A DNA stretch of 64,000 bases from Lytechinus variegatus. Taxonomy: Eukaryota; Echinodermata; Echinoidea; Temnopleuroida; Toxopneustidae. The translations under genes and the position numbers were made by a program. Below, one piece after another: positions 43,001-53,344 of this stretch (positions are counted from its first letter, which is position 1; every line of letters begins with the position of its first letter). The stretch lies in NCBI RefSeq assembly GCF_018143015.1, contig NC_054740.1, positions 9,070,140 to 9,134,139 on the forward strand, written 5' to 3'. The notes under the pieces were generated by a model. It was not told the DNA's origin and made no database searches. It worked only from the letters and a program-made list of their open reading frames with translations.

Positions 43001-46000
43001 CTCATTTTGCATAGCTTATAACTATCATTCAAATTCATAAATTATGATATCAACTGTGCATGATTTTTTTGGGGGTAATTTTGATAGGTCAAATATTTAT
43101 CTAATTGCCAAATGATCATTTATACATATTACATTTTATGTTTTTGATTACCTTATGACTTGAAGCATACATTTCTTTTTCATTTTATTTATTTTCCACA
43201 AGTCAATCAAAATACAAAACATATAACTCTGATTACAAAAGTAAGTACCGGTATAGTAAAAAAAAAAGAGATACAATCTTGATCGGTACATTTAAAGTGG
43301 ATGGACCTAAAGTGAAGCAAAAGCTTGTTGTGGATAGTCCCCTAGCAAATAATTGCACAATCATTGACAGAAGGGAAAAAATAGAGCAAAGCTCAGAGAA
43401 AGTAACAGAATTGCACAAGGACGAAAACAAAAAGTGGAACAAAGAACGAGGACACAATGATGACTAGACAATAGGAAGAAGAAAAAACACAGAAGACCCA
43501 TCTATTATTGCCATTCAAGTTTGAAATGATTCAGAGGGGAAAAAATGCATATTTTGTTGTAGGCCATGAACTACGTAGTAGACGGGTTCATCGCAAGGGT
43601 ACCGGTACCTGCAGCTATAAATAAGAATCCATGTAATTTGTTTGCATGACAGACCGACAGGCAGAGTGAGGGCAGACAGCACCCAGCAGACAAAGGAAAA
43701 TTTGTCATAGTTGCTAGGTGAGAAAGGTATCAAAGGAAGCAAACTTGAAAAAAAAAATGTTATTCATGCTAACGTTTCCCTGACAACCAGTTGCCCAGAA
43801 CACTCCTGACCATCCTAAACACTGGCCTATATGTGTACACAAGTGTGTAACAAAACTATTTTCTACACTTGGGTTCTATGGGTTACAAAAATGTAGACTC
43901 AAAAGAGTAAAAAATTTTCTTTTAAATACAGTTAGACTAAGAGACTTTGTTAACAAAGCTGATTTCATCACAGAAGGGATGCAAAATTGTTTATCTGAAA
44001 TGGCACAATTGGAATAGGATTTTAACAGATTTTGCTATTGAAGGGGGAGTTCACCCTGACAAAAAGTTTATTGTAAAAACAGCAGAAAACGTGATAAAAA
44101 GTATTGCCGAAGGTTTGAGAAAAATCCATCGAAGAATGAAAAAATTTTACAATTTAATTATTAGATTTGTTACGTCATGTGCGAGCAGCATTCCTACTTA
44201 GCAAATGGTAAAAAAATCAATGATTTCTCAGAAAATTGAAAAAAGAGATTTTTTTTTTACTGTAGGCTACTTTTTGTTTATCAATAGCCAAATCATTTCA
44301 CACTCGATCATGAATAGAGAACAAAAATAAGTCGTCAGGAATTATGCAAAAAGTATGCCTTTTATATTACATAACTTGTAGGGTAGCTGATCATTTATGA
44401 TGTCACAAATCCAAAACTTTCCTCAAACCTTCACCAATATTTTCATTATTTTTTCTGCAATTTTTACAGCAAACTTTTCTTCAGGGTGAACTTCCCCTTT
44501 AATGAGAGGAATGTTCCTCAATGAATTCAGCCCAACACTTCACAAATCTTCTAACTGTATATTGCTTCTCTCATTTTAGTACAAGAATTTTGCAAAAGAG
44601 GAACAGGAGAAAATCGAAAAGGATGGACAGACTCTAAGTGATAATGTATACTTTATGAAGCAGACAATTCGCAATGCATGCGGGACTATCGGTGTGCTCC
44701 ATGCTGTCCTCAACTGTAAAGATAAAATTCCTATAGGTGAGTAGAAAATTGTTATAAAAATGGAGAGAAAGTGGCAAACCTCTTATTAAGGAACACCAAT
44801 TCACTACTAAATACATTTACATGGCATTGATTATCTCACAAAGAAGTAAAACAAGTACTTAGCTCTCTAAAACATTTTAATATTTTTCTTTATTGAATTG
44901 AATCATTAATTTTTTTAAATTAAGTTATAGGCTAAATTATTTCCTGTATTATCAGTAGTTACTGTATCTTAAAAGGTGTAGTTTAAGAGCGATTTATGGG
45001 GCTATTTCTTTGTTTTATTATCATATGATTTTTTTATCTACTGTAAAGCACAAAAAGAAACATTCTGTTTATTATGTATATTTATAAGTGATGTAATATT
45101 GTTACTATAACACACAGGCAATGAGAGACCACATACAGTAATGTTGGTCAGTATTATGTTTACTTCTTCCAAATTTACAGTGTCCTTGCTTGAAAACACC
45201 AATCGTCCTGTCCCTACACTCCGTATGATGTTTTATTTTCTGTATTGTGATGAATTAAAAGTTTTGGTGCTACTTGAGTAAATATTTTTTTCTCATTTTT
45301 TTCCAGCTGATGCATTGAATGCCTTCTATGAGGAAACTAAGGGGAAGAATCCCGAGGAAAGAGGCAAGAGTCTTGAATCTAATGAGAAGATCGCTCAAGC
45401 TCATGGAGAGAGCTCACAGGAAGGCCAGACAGAGGTAATATATTATATTTCTTGGTCCCGTTTCATATATTAGAGATGCACGTAATCTGTAGCAAGATTT
45501 ACTATCAGCCAATCAAGTTGAATGATTTTAGTAGCTTTTAACTGTTATCGTAATTTTTTTTGTGAAATTGGCCCCCAGCTTGATTTTCACATCAAAGGGA
45601 TGTCTCTATTAAGCACTTCTCTACAGACGTTATAGAAGGGCAATGTGGATCATAATAAAATGATTGGCTCAATTCTATCACACCAGTCTTAATATTTTAT
45701 TAGAGCTAACAGCAAAATTTGCTGATTTAAAATAATGAGTACAATTGGCTGGTAATGGTCATGGCTTGATTGTATATCAAATAAGAAGAGTCATGCAAGT
45801 GGAAAAACCAAGTCAACCCCCTTCCTACCTGTGAAATAGGAACAACAGAGTGAATTTAAACAAGTAAAGTAAATTATCATAAAAAGATGGTTAAGGCACG
45901 AAAGCTGTAGCATTTAAAAGTTCTGTATTGTCCCATAGAGAATGTTATTCGCTCACTTTTATATCTTTATTTTTTTTTCTTCTCTGGAATCTCAAATTCT

Positions 46001-47285
46001 ACTCAGACATTGTGGCATGGTTACTGAATAGATTGTTAATACATGTTTATAGAAATTAAATAGAAATATCTCTTCATCTGATATTCTCTCTAGGCACCAC
46101 AGGCAGAAGATGATGTATTTCAACATTTCATAGCATTTGTAGAGAGAGATGGGTGTGTCTATGAACTGGATGGGAACAAGAAATTCCCAATCAATCACGG
46201 ACCAGTACAGGATGGTTTCTTGAAGGTATGTATCTCTCATGATCTTGGGGTGGTGCTTCATATAGCTGTTTGCAAGTTACACACATTTCTTCACACACAA
46301 TTGCTATCTTGGGTGCTCAATCACTTTTTTCAATCAGTTTGTTCCCATCAGCTTATGTTGAAAATCCTATCTTTTTTAATAATAATGATAATAATAATAT
46401 TAATAATAGAGGATACTTATTAAGCGCATAATAAATGGTCTAGTTCTCTATGCGCTTTACAAATTATGAATAAACAGAACAGATATATATATACAAGAAT
46501 AAGTAAATGATTCACAATTATTACAATACATGTATAAGCAGGAATATAACATGGGGTACATAACCAAGTCCAGATCTGGACGTATGTGAGTGCTTTCCTC
46601 TCTGCATCCACCTTTCAAAAACATGGGTGCAGAGATGAAACAATGACACACACCCAGATCCAGACTAAAAACCATAATATTATTAAAGCCTTGAAAATAG
46701 ATATGTTTTTAGGGCTCTCACGAAACTATCAGAACTTCCAATTCCTCTTAATTGGTCAGGAAGCTTATTCCATAAAACAGGTGCTGCTATTGAAAATGCA
46801 CAAGAGCCGTATGTTTGGGTTGACGTGATTGGAACATTAAGGAGATTTTTGGTTGAAGAACGGAGATTTCTGATGGGCACATAAGACGGGAGGCTTTTTT
46901 GTAGGGGCATCGTGTTCTAGTGGTTAAGACTCATCTCTCAGTCTGAGGAATTGGATTTGATTTACAGCCATGGCATGTTTTCCTTCAAGAAAATTATCCA
47001 CGTGCTGCACTCACTCAACCCAGGTGAGGCAAATGGCTTTGAGCACCGGAATCGGTTGACTAGCTTTGCCGGGATAATATAGGAGCACCTTGAGCACCTA
47101 ACAAGGTGGATACGTGCGCTATACAAAACATATATTATTGTTATTATTATTAAATGGAAAAATCTTGTTAACAAACATCTGAATGCAACTTTTCACAGTC
47201 CGCAGCCAAAGCCTGTCAGAAGTTCATGGACCGAGACCCAAGCGAACTCCGCTTCACCATCATGGCTCTCAGTGACAATGCTTAA
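40015..47285 (+). CDS. UCHL3: Ubiquitin carboxyl-terminal hydrolase L3-like (UCHL3)
   Basis: Seven exons join to 235 residues: 40015-40077, 40985-40996, 42744-42872, 44580-44736, 45307-45434, 46094-46225 and 47199-47285. All introns are GT-AG and the frame holds throughout. The peptidase C12 enzyme cleaves small adducts from the ubiquitin C terminus in the cytosol. The oxyanion Gln96 and catalytic Cys102 ([14 protein letters not shown]), His174 (QHFIAFV) and Asp189 (YELDG) are all present. The crossover loop region is in exon 5. Length and motifs fit human UCHL3 (230 residues) better than UCHL1. The 12-nt exon 2 encodes VMSK and restores colinearity with the human protein. Introns hold several MITEs, a LINE fragment and a SINE. 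The end is TIMALSDNA. Confidence 0.93.
40371..40550. mobile_element. Short palindromic MITE in UCHL3 intron 1
   Basis: Arms of about 75 bp are inverted copies. GGGCCGTTTCATAAAGCTGT at the left has its near-complement at the right, with AAGAGCGACTTTAAGAACGA in both arms. Confidence 0.85.
41383..41971. mobile_element. Long-inverted-repeat MITE in UCHL3 intron 2
   Basis: The ends AAAGGGGAATGAAACC and the complement AAAGGAGAATGAAACC bound arms of roughly 210 bp that include GCTATGGAGATCCTCCCATT. The middle is unique. It is non-coding. Confidence 0.87.
43190..43520. other. Unassigned A-rich segment in UCHL3 intron 3
   Basis: A 62-codon open frame (43279-43467) is present. Its product is Lys/Glu-rich and matches nothing I know. 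The left edge resembles a LINE 3' end on the minus strand (TTTTATTTATTTTCCAC in plus reading). Probably repeat-derived. Confidence 0.3.
44041..44500. mobile_element. Long-inverted-repeat MITE in UCHL3 intron 3
   Basis: The ends AAGGGGGAGTTCACCCTGA and the complement AAAGGGGAAGTTCACCCTGA are inverted repeats. CCGAAGGTTTGAGAAAA has a diverged partner near 44425. The right end is only 80 bp from the exon 4 acceptor. Confidence 0.8.
45455..45582. mobile_element. Short MITE in UCHL3 intron 5
   Basis: The ends GGTCCCGTTTCATAT and GTGAAATTGGCCCC are inverted repeats. The interior has CAGCCAATCAAGTTGAATG, like other members of the TTTCAT-ended group. Confidence 0.55.
46378..46900 (-). mobile_element. 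3' fragment of a CR1-like LINE
   Basis: On the minus strand about 70 residues resemble the C terminus of the full-length LINE protein ([29 protein letters not shown]). The fragment ends with an ATT-rich tail at the low-coordinate side. It is 5'-truncated and lies inside UCHL3 intron 6. Confidence 0.75.
46902..47152 (+). mobile_element. tRNA-derived SINE in UCHL3 intron 6
   Basis: The head has GTGTTCTAGTGGTTAAGAC. The body has CAACCCAGGTGAGGCAAATG, and the 3' end has GGTGGATACGTGCGCTATAC and TTATTATTATT. The box B region is degenerate. It ends 47 bp before the last coding exon. Confidence 0.8.
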
Positions 47286-47330
47286 ATCCTATCCAACATC
47301 TGTAAGCAGTGCTTGTACCAGTGGCTGAAT

Positions 47331-47470
47331 GTCATGTGATCTCTTGTACGATATACGTCATCATGTGATATAACATGTGATATGTCATGTCATACATCAT
47401 GTGACATGTCATGCGGTATGTCATGTGAAGGTCATGTGATACATCATGTGTCATGTCATGTGACATGTAG
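47331..47470 (+). repeat. CATGTGA-rich repeat in the UCHL3 3' untranslated region
   Basis: The words TCATGTGA, CATGTCAT and CATGTGACATGT recur about a dozen times just after the stop codon. They are self-complementary in part, so the RNA could fold. Confidence 0.7.
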
Positions 47471-47973
47471 GAATATATATTGTCAGGAGTATGGGATAGG
47501 ACTCTGCTTAATATATTTCAACATATTGCGTTCACAAGCAAGATTAAGCAAGTTATCATTATACATTTACACTGAATATCATTAATTTTGTGTAAAATGG
47601 ATGTCAGACCTTAACTTTCTTGTGTCTTTTGGATAAGATCTTAGTCAAACCCACAGGATATCTGTGAAATTGGTCTAAACAGATCAGATTTACGGAGTCA
47701 TTGCCTTGTGCAAACCAGATACAAGCATATTGTGAGGTTGTGATGTATTTTGTGCTGCTAAAATATTAAAATATCTCTGAGATTACTGCAGTTGAGATTG
47801 GTTGATGAATCAAGTGTTTGCTTGTATATGTCAAACATAATACAGGTTTTGGCAAGTATTTAAAAATTTGTAAATGATAGATTGTATCAATGGCTCAAAC
47901 ATATACTCATAAATTGTTCAATATTCCAAAAGTGCAGATGAAAAAATGGTTAATGTATTTAAAAGCATATTCC

Positions 47974-48250
47974 GTGGAGCGTTGTGGCCCAGTGGATTAG
48001 TCTTCGGACTTTGAAACAGAGGGTCATGGGTTCGAATCCCAGCCATGGCGTAATTTCCTTCAGCAAGAAACTGATCCACAATGTGCTGCACTCAACCCAG
48101 GTGAGGCAAATGGGTACCAGTAGGAAGTAATTCCTTAAAAAGCTGTGTGCGCTATGAACGCCTAGCTTAGCCAGGTAATATAGGAACGCCTTGAGCACTT
48201 AACAAGGTGGATATGTGCGCAATATAAATACCCTTTATTATTATTATTAG
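47974..48250 (+). mobile_element. tRNA-derived SINE, apparently whole
   Basis: The tRNA-like head has box A TGGCCCAGTGG and box B GGTTCGAATCC. The body has CTGCACTCAACCCAGGTGAG. The 3' end GTGGATATGTGCGCAATATA runs into TTATTATTATTA. The tail resembles that of the LINE at 35135-38986. Confidence 0.85.
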
Positions 48251-49234
48251 TTGGATTATACAATGTTGCCTTCTGTATAGTAATATGAAAGGAAATAAGA
48301 AAGAAAGTACATATGAAGAAATTATTTGTGATGGATAGTCTAGTAGCATGGCATCAAAACAAGCTTTTTTCAGGTGATATACATGTAGTTAAGACATGCA
48401 TACATGATATCAGAATGTACACTGTCCCATCTCCAAGACCCTTGTCTTGCTTAGACTTTTGAATGAACCAATCAATCTACGATTTAATTTTTCATTTATT
48501 TTCTTTATAAAAACAATATATTTTTTCCTCACATTACAAAGAATATGCTTATTGCATTTTAAATGAGTCATAGATTTATGTGTATAAATATCATTTCAAA
48601 TTAAATTGTCATAACATTCCCAATCTGCAGGAGGAGCAGGATTTATCATTAATATAAGCTAATTAATTAGCTGTATCTAGATGACATTGTCACTTCTTAA
48701 AGCAAAAGGAGTAAAGTGATCGGTTAAATGATCTGACTAATGCATGCAATCCTATTTAGAATATGCTGATTTTAGATGAAGCCGTTGTTTGCGCTCTATA
48801 TTTGAGCTTGATTGGATCAATCTATCAATACACAGACCCCATATTTTACATTGTAATGTAGATTTAACCAGCTACATTCATGTACACTGCACATATTACT
48901 GTTTATGTAGCACAGGCCAATGTACAGTTTGAAAACATTCTTTTGTATTTATATGATTGCCTTGTTACTTTCTTTGATTATGAAGAAAGAATATTAAGAG
49001 GATGAATATTTCGTTATATTTTTGTATTTAAGTTGTAAAGCTCTGCTATGGACAACTTTATTTTTTGTGTTGTATTGTTCCATTGCTGCTTTCTCATTAT
49101 ATATTTCATATCAAGCATATTTCTGTGCGTTTACGTACAATACACTGTCTACACTCTACAACCTAGTCAGGCCAAAGTGGATGTCTAACTGTAACAAAAA
49201 TAGGTTGGTTGGTGGTTCACCACATGGGTAGTCC

Positions 49235-49378
49235 TGGGGTCTGTTTCATGAAGACTTGTTTATAGAAATTCACAATAATTAAAAGCTACTGAAATCCATC
49301 AATCTGATTGGCTGACAGTAAATTTGTTATAGAAATGGCACATTTGTTATGATGGCAAGTATTTATGAAATGGGATCC
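49235..49378. mobile_element. MITE relic, TTTCATGAA-ended group
   Basis: It begins GGTCTGTTTCATGAAGACTT and ends TATTTATGAAATGGGATCC. The inside has CAATCTGATTGGCTGACAG, a word shared in form with the elements at 58816, 59338 and 63190. Confidence 0.6.
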
Positions 49379-50249
49379 TGGAAAGAACAGTTGGGATGGA
49401 GAAATGAAGAGCTAGAGTGGAAGCATAGATGAGGCACATGCTCAAGATTTACAAGGGTTAATTTCTTGAAAGGACTGTAACCAAATAAGGTACATCGGCT
49501 TGAAGCATGTGGAGAGTAGATTAAAAGATTCACAAAGTGAATGCTCCCCCTCCAATTCAATACAAATATTGTGAATAAAATTCACAAGTATAATGTATGC
49601 AATGTGGCATTGAAGTAATTTGGCAATTTAGTAAACATAGCATAGCATATTGTGTTTGCCTTTGCAAAATATACAGTAATGTAATAGGCCATGCATATTC
49701 AGAATTACATGTACTTAAAAAGTCTTGAACGCATATGCATCTGTGTACGCAGTCAAAGTTTTGATGTTAAATTTAAGGTTAGTGCAACCAGGGCTCTGCA
49801 ACACAAAGGCTTGCAATCAATTGATGTATTGACCAATCATAATCATTGTTGCATGCATAGTTTGCTCAAAACACAGACTACAAACCAATCAGAAATGTTC
49901 TTTCGTAATTGCAATCCATTTCAAACATTAGTGTTAAGGGGGGCCTGGTGAAACCTTTGGGACAAGGCAAGATTGATGGTGGCTAGTACATGTACATACA
50001 AACTGCCTTGGCACAGCTGTTTGCACAATGTGGATGTTTTACAATATTCTGTTGTGGGCACATGTTTGGGCATGAAAGGAACTACCCAAACTCAATGTTT
50101 CAACAAGTGTGTTCTTGCTGTCTTCGCCCTCTTTCAGGCTGGGATCCAACTGGGTTATGCACAATAGTTTGAGAGATCAACTATTGTGCAATAATAATAT
50201 GGCCCCTGAAAAGGTATGGTGTATGATAATCTGGCTGGATCTGCTTCTG

Positions 50250-50390
50250 GGGCCTCGTTTCATTAAGGACTTCCAACTGTTGTTACTTTGCCATTATGGC
50301 AACTTTCATGGTAACGGGACTTAGCAGCCAATCAGAATCAAGGTTGCCATGGTAGTTATAATTCTCTATGAAATGTGTTCCTGCCATTTT
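50250..50390. mobile_element. MITE relic, TTTCATTAA-ended group
   Basis: It begins GGGGCCTCGTTTCATTAAGG. Inside are GGCAACTTTCATGGTAACGG and AGCAGCCAATCAGAATCAAG, and the right end is near TATGAAATG. Confidence 0.6.
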
Positions 50391-51797
50391 AAATCTTCAA
50401 ATTCCAGCAGCAACATCATAAGGCCTGATGTGGACTAAACTGAATGCTGCTATTGTTAAATCATTGCAATACTTATATGCATATATGTTGCTCCGTGCCA
50501 GATCTGCATCCTTTATCTGTATGCTGTATCCATCAATTTTAATTAATAATACACCTGAAAATTGTAATGATATGTGTGCTAATCAGGCTGTATTCAAGTT
50601 TCTGAAAGACAATCTACATCCTTCATAGGATGTCTCAATTTTGAGTTGTCCCTTGTAATTGCAAGCTTGTCAATTAGAAATCGTCACTGAATGGATCAAG
50701 GAATATAGTGCAGTCACTAGATAAACGATATATTCCTGAAATGAATATTACTACATGGAGATGATAGAGCTCAGTCTGAATGCTCATAGTGGTAACATTG
50801 TACATGTAAAACAGTCAAATTGTGATATCAATCATATAAATTATTAAAGAAAAGAAACTTAATTTGAAGGGCATTGTGACAATCATCTTAACTTGCTTGA
50901 TTGACAAATGTGACGATATCTGCTATCCATGTGATATGTGGGTACATGTCTAAATAGCAGCGTAAATGTATGTTGTAATGTGAATACTGTGATCTATCTG
51001 CATATAGTGCATATATGTGTTATTAAACTTGCATACAATGCAGACATGTGTACAGTGTTGTTTTTGTGTTTCTGGGGACCATTGCAGAAAACTTGGCAGT
51101 TGAAAAATTATCAAAGGTCCCATTCGAAATGAGTGAAATAGAAAATATATCATACTATGAATGCAAATAAGCTGCAAAACATTGCCGAATGTTTTATGAT
51201 TTTACACCTCTTGTAAACCAAGGATATTATTTTAGAGTTTAAAAACTTAGATTAGCAGGCTATAAAGGGGGTGGTGCCAGGATAATATGATTAGAACATA
51301 TTTGTCATTTTCACTTTTTGCCATGGATGGGATCTTTTAAACAATATTGTCAACTTTGATGGGAAATTTATACCATCTGGGTGCTTTTCTCTTCTGTGGA
51401 TAAAGTCATTACTAGACTCTAAAGCTAAAAGAACTGATGTTATGGTACATATTAGCAAGTTTTTTTCGCAACGTGAAGGTGACAGATTCTACAACGTAGA
51501 AAACCTATTGAAAATGCTTGACAATGCACAATGAACAGGTGAAATGTCTTTGTCGAAAATGTGACCAGGACAGCCAATAGTTGAAAGATTCTGAGCCAAC
51601 GAAAAAAAATTTGCAAATATAACGTTTGTTTTGATCCACCTATTTTTGACAGTCTGCTTTGTCATGAAAGGCTTTTGACAATAGACTTTTTATGTTGTGG
51701 AACCCATCCTTGTCACAATTCTAAAAAGCTTTTTTTGTTTTTCGCTTGGTCTACAGTTCTCTCCACGATCTGGGACAAGCAGATCTTTTTCACAATT

Positions 51798-51981
51798 AAA
51801 GGCCTAGTCACACCGCCCGAGCGTTGTTGGAGCGGAGAGAAAAAATCATCACCGCTCGCTACCGTTCACCACTTTCGATTTTGATTTTTTTTTTTCGATT
51901 TTTTCCCAAATTTTGTGAGCGAAATTCGACCCTCTCTCCCTACCGCTCCAACAACGCTCGGGCGGTGTGACCAGGCCTTAA
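51798..51981. mobile_element. MITE with perfect GGCGGTGTGAC-type ends
   Basis: The end AAAGGCCTAGTCACACCGCC pairs with GGCGGTGTGACCAGGCCTTA. The inverted arms continue through GAGCGTTGTTGGAGCGG. A decayed relative lies at 7130-7330. Confidence 0.88.
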
Positions 51982-52100
51982 AGCTGACATTTTCTCTAAT
52001 GGTTCAAATGTGGCGAAGCATGAAATCCCATTGCATAAAACCTTATTGTCTAAGCTTTTAACCATGGAAAGCTTGATTATGAATGGCTGCTGAACCCATT

Positions 52101-52461
52101 TACCATTGATAGTTTCTGTAAATAACTTTTATGCAATAGGGAAAGATGGGGGGGGGGGGGTTAACAAAGATCTAAAGAGGGCGTTCCACCCCCATAACCT
52201 GAAATCCTGATCACTAGATGAACCCCCTTACCATTGATAGTTTCTGTAAACAACTTTTATGCAATAGGGAAAGGGGGGGGGGGGTTAACAAAGATCTAAA
52301 GAGGGCGTTCCACCCCCATAACCTGAAATCCTGATCACTAGATGAACCCCCTTACCATTGATAGTTTCTGTAAACAACTTTTATGCAATAGGGAAAGGGG
52401 GGGGGTAACAAAGATCTTAAGAGGGCGTTCCACCCCCATAACCTGAAATCCTGATCATTAG
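52101..52461 (+). repeat. Three tandem ~125-bp units with G-runs
   Basis: Units start at 52101, 52229 and 52353, each with TACCATTGATAGTTTCTGTA, a G8-11 run and AGAGGGCGTTCCACCCCCAT. They are nearly identical apart from G-run length, so recent. Confidence 0.9.
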
Positions 52462-52739
52462 ATTGGTAGAGGGTTGGATAGGACTTGGTTGAAATCAAGA
52501 GCAGGGTGGTAGCAACATTGTATGCAGGCATTTACTTTTATCTTCTCGATCAGAAACTCATTTTGTATCGTATGAAAACTGCAAGAACGTTAATGACACA
52601 ACATGCAGTTGTTGGTTGAGTGTGATTAGGAGTTGGTTAACTAGACATACTTACAGTGGCATGTGAAAGTAAAGTTAACAAAACACATTTTACTCCTACA
52701 AACTATCTGTTGCTCTCTCTCTCCTGGTAAAAGGTTCAA

Positions 52740-53342
52740 TAAGAGGATGGTCCAGGCTGAAAATATTTTTTAATCTAAATGAATAGAACAAAATTCGCAG
52801 AGTAAAATGCTGAAAATGTCATCTAAATCGGATAACAAGTAACGAAGTTATTGAATTTTAAAGTTTATCAATATTTTGTGAAAACAGTTATATGCACATC
52901 ATGAATATTCATTAGGTGGGCTGATGTCACATCTCCACTTTCCTTTTCTTATATTACATGAAATCATAAATGTTTCATTTATTTACAAATGCGTAAATGA
53001 TGTGTCTCCATTATGATGAAATAAGTTGCAGCAATAAATAACTAATGCACTTAATCAGTTGTCAATCCAATTGATTGGTACTTGATAGAAAAATTTTGAA
53101 TATACCAAATTTCCTATAATAAAATACAAAAGAACAAGTGGGGATATGACATCATCAGCCCCCCTAATGAATATTCATAAAGGCATGCCTAGAACTGTTT
53201 CACCGGAATAATGCAAATCTTTAAAATTCAATAAATTTGTTATTTGTAATCCGATTTTGATCAAATTTTCAGCATTTTGCTCTGTGAATTTTACTCTATT
53301 TATTGAGATATAAATATTTCCAGCCTGGACCATCCCTTTAAA
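52740..53342. mobile_element. Long-inverted-repeat MITE (GGATGGTCCAGGCTG ends)
   Basis: The left end AGGATGGTCCAGGCTGAAAA and the right end's complement AAAGGGATGGTCCAGGCTGG are inverted repeats. The arms include AATGAATATTCATTAG-type words, and the core has GACATCATCAGC and CTATAATAAAATA, like the element at 25508. Confidence 0.87.
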
Positions 53343-53344
53343 CC

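Larger units (their letters stand above)
48260..51797. other. Gene-poor region downstream of UCHL3
   Basis: It probably starts within the UCHL3 3' untranslated region. It holds two MITE relics (49235-49378 and 50250-50390). No coding exon is recognised; the short open frames are unconvincing. Confidence 0.4.

Noticed and set aside
43279-43467. 62-codon Lys/Glu-rich frame inside UCHL3 intron 3
   Set aside because: It lies within an intron of a clear gene, has no splice signals at its ends and matches no known family.
52101-52461. CRISPR-like array
   Set aside because: The units are full tandem copies of ~125 bp without unique spacers, in a eukaryotic genome.
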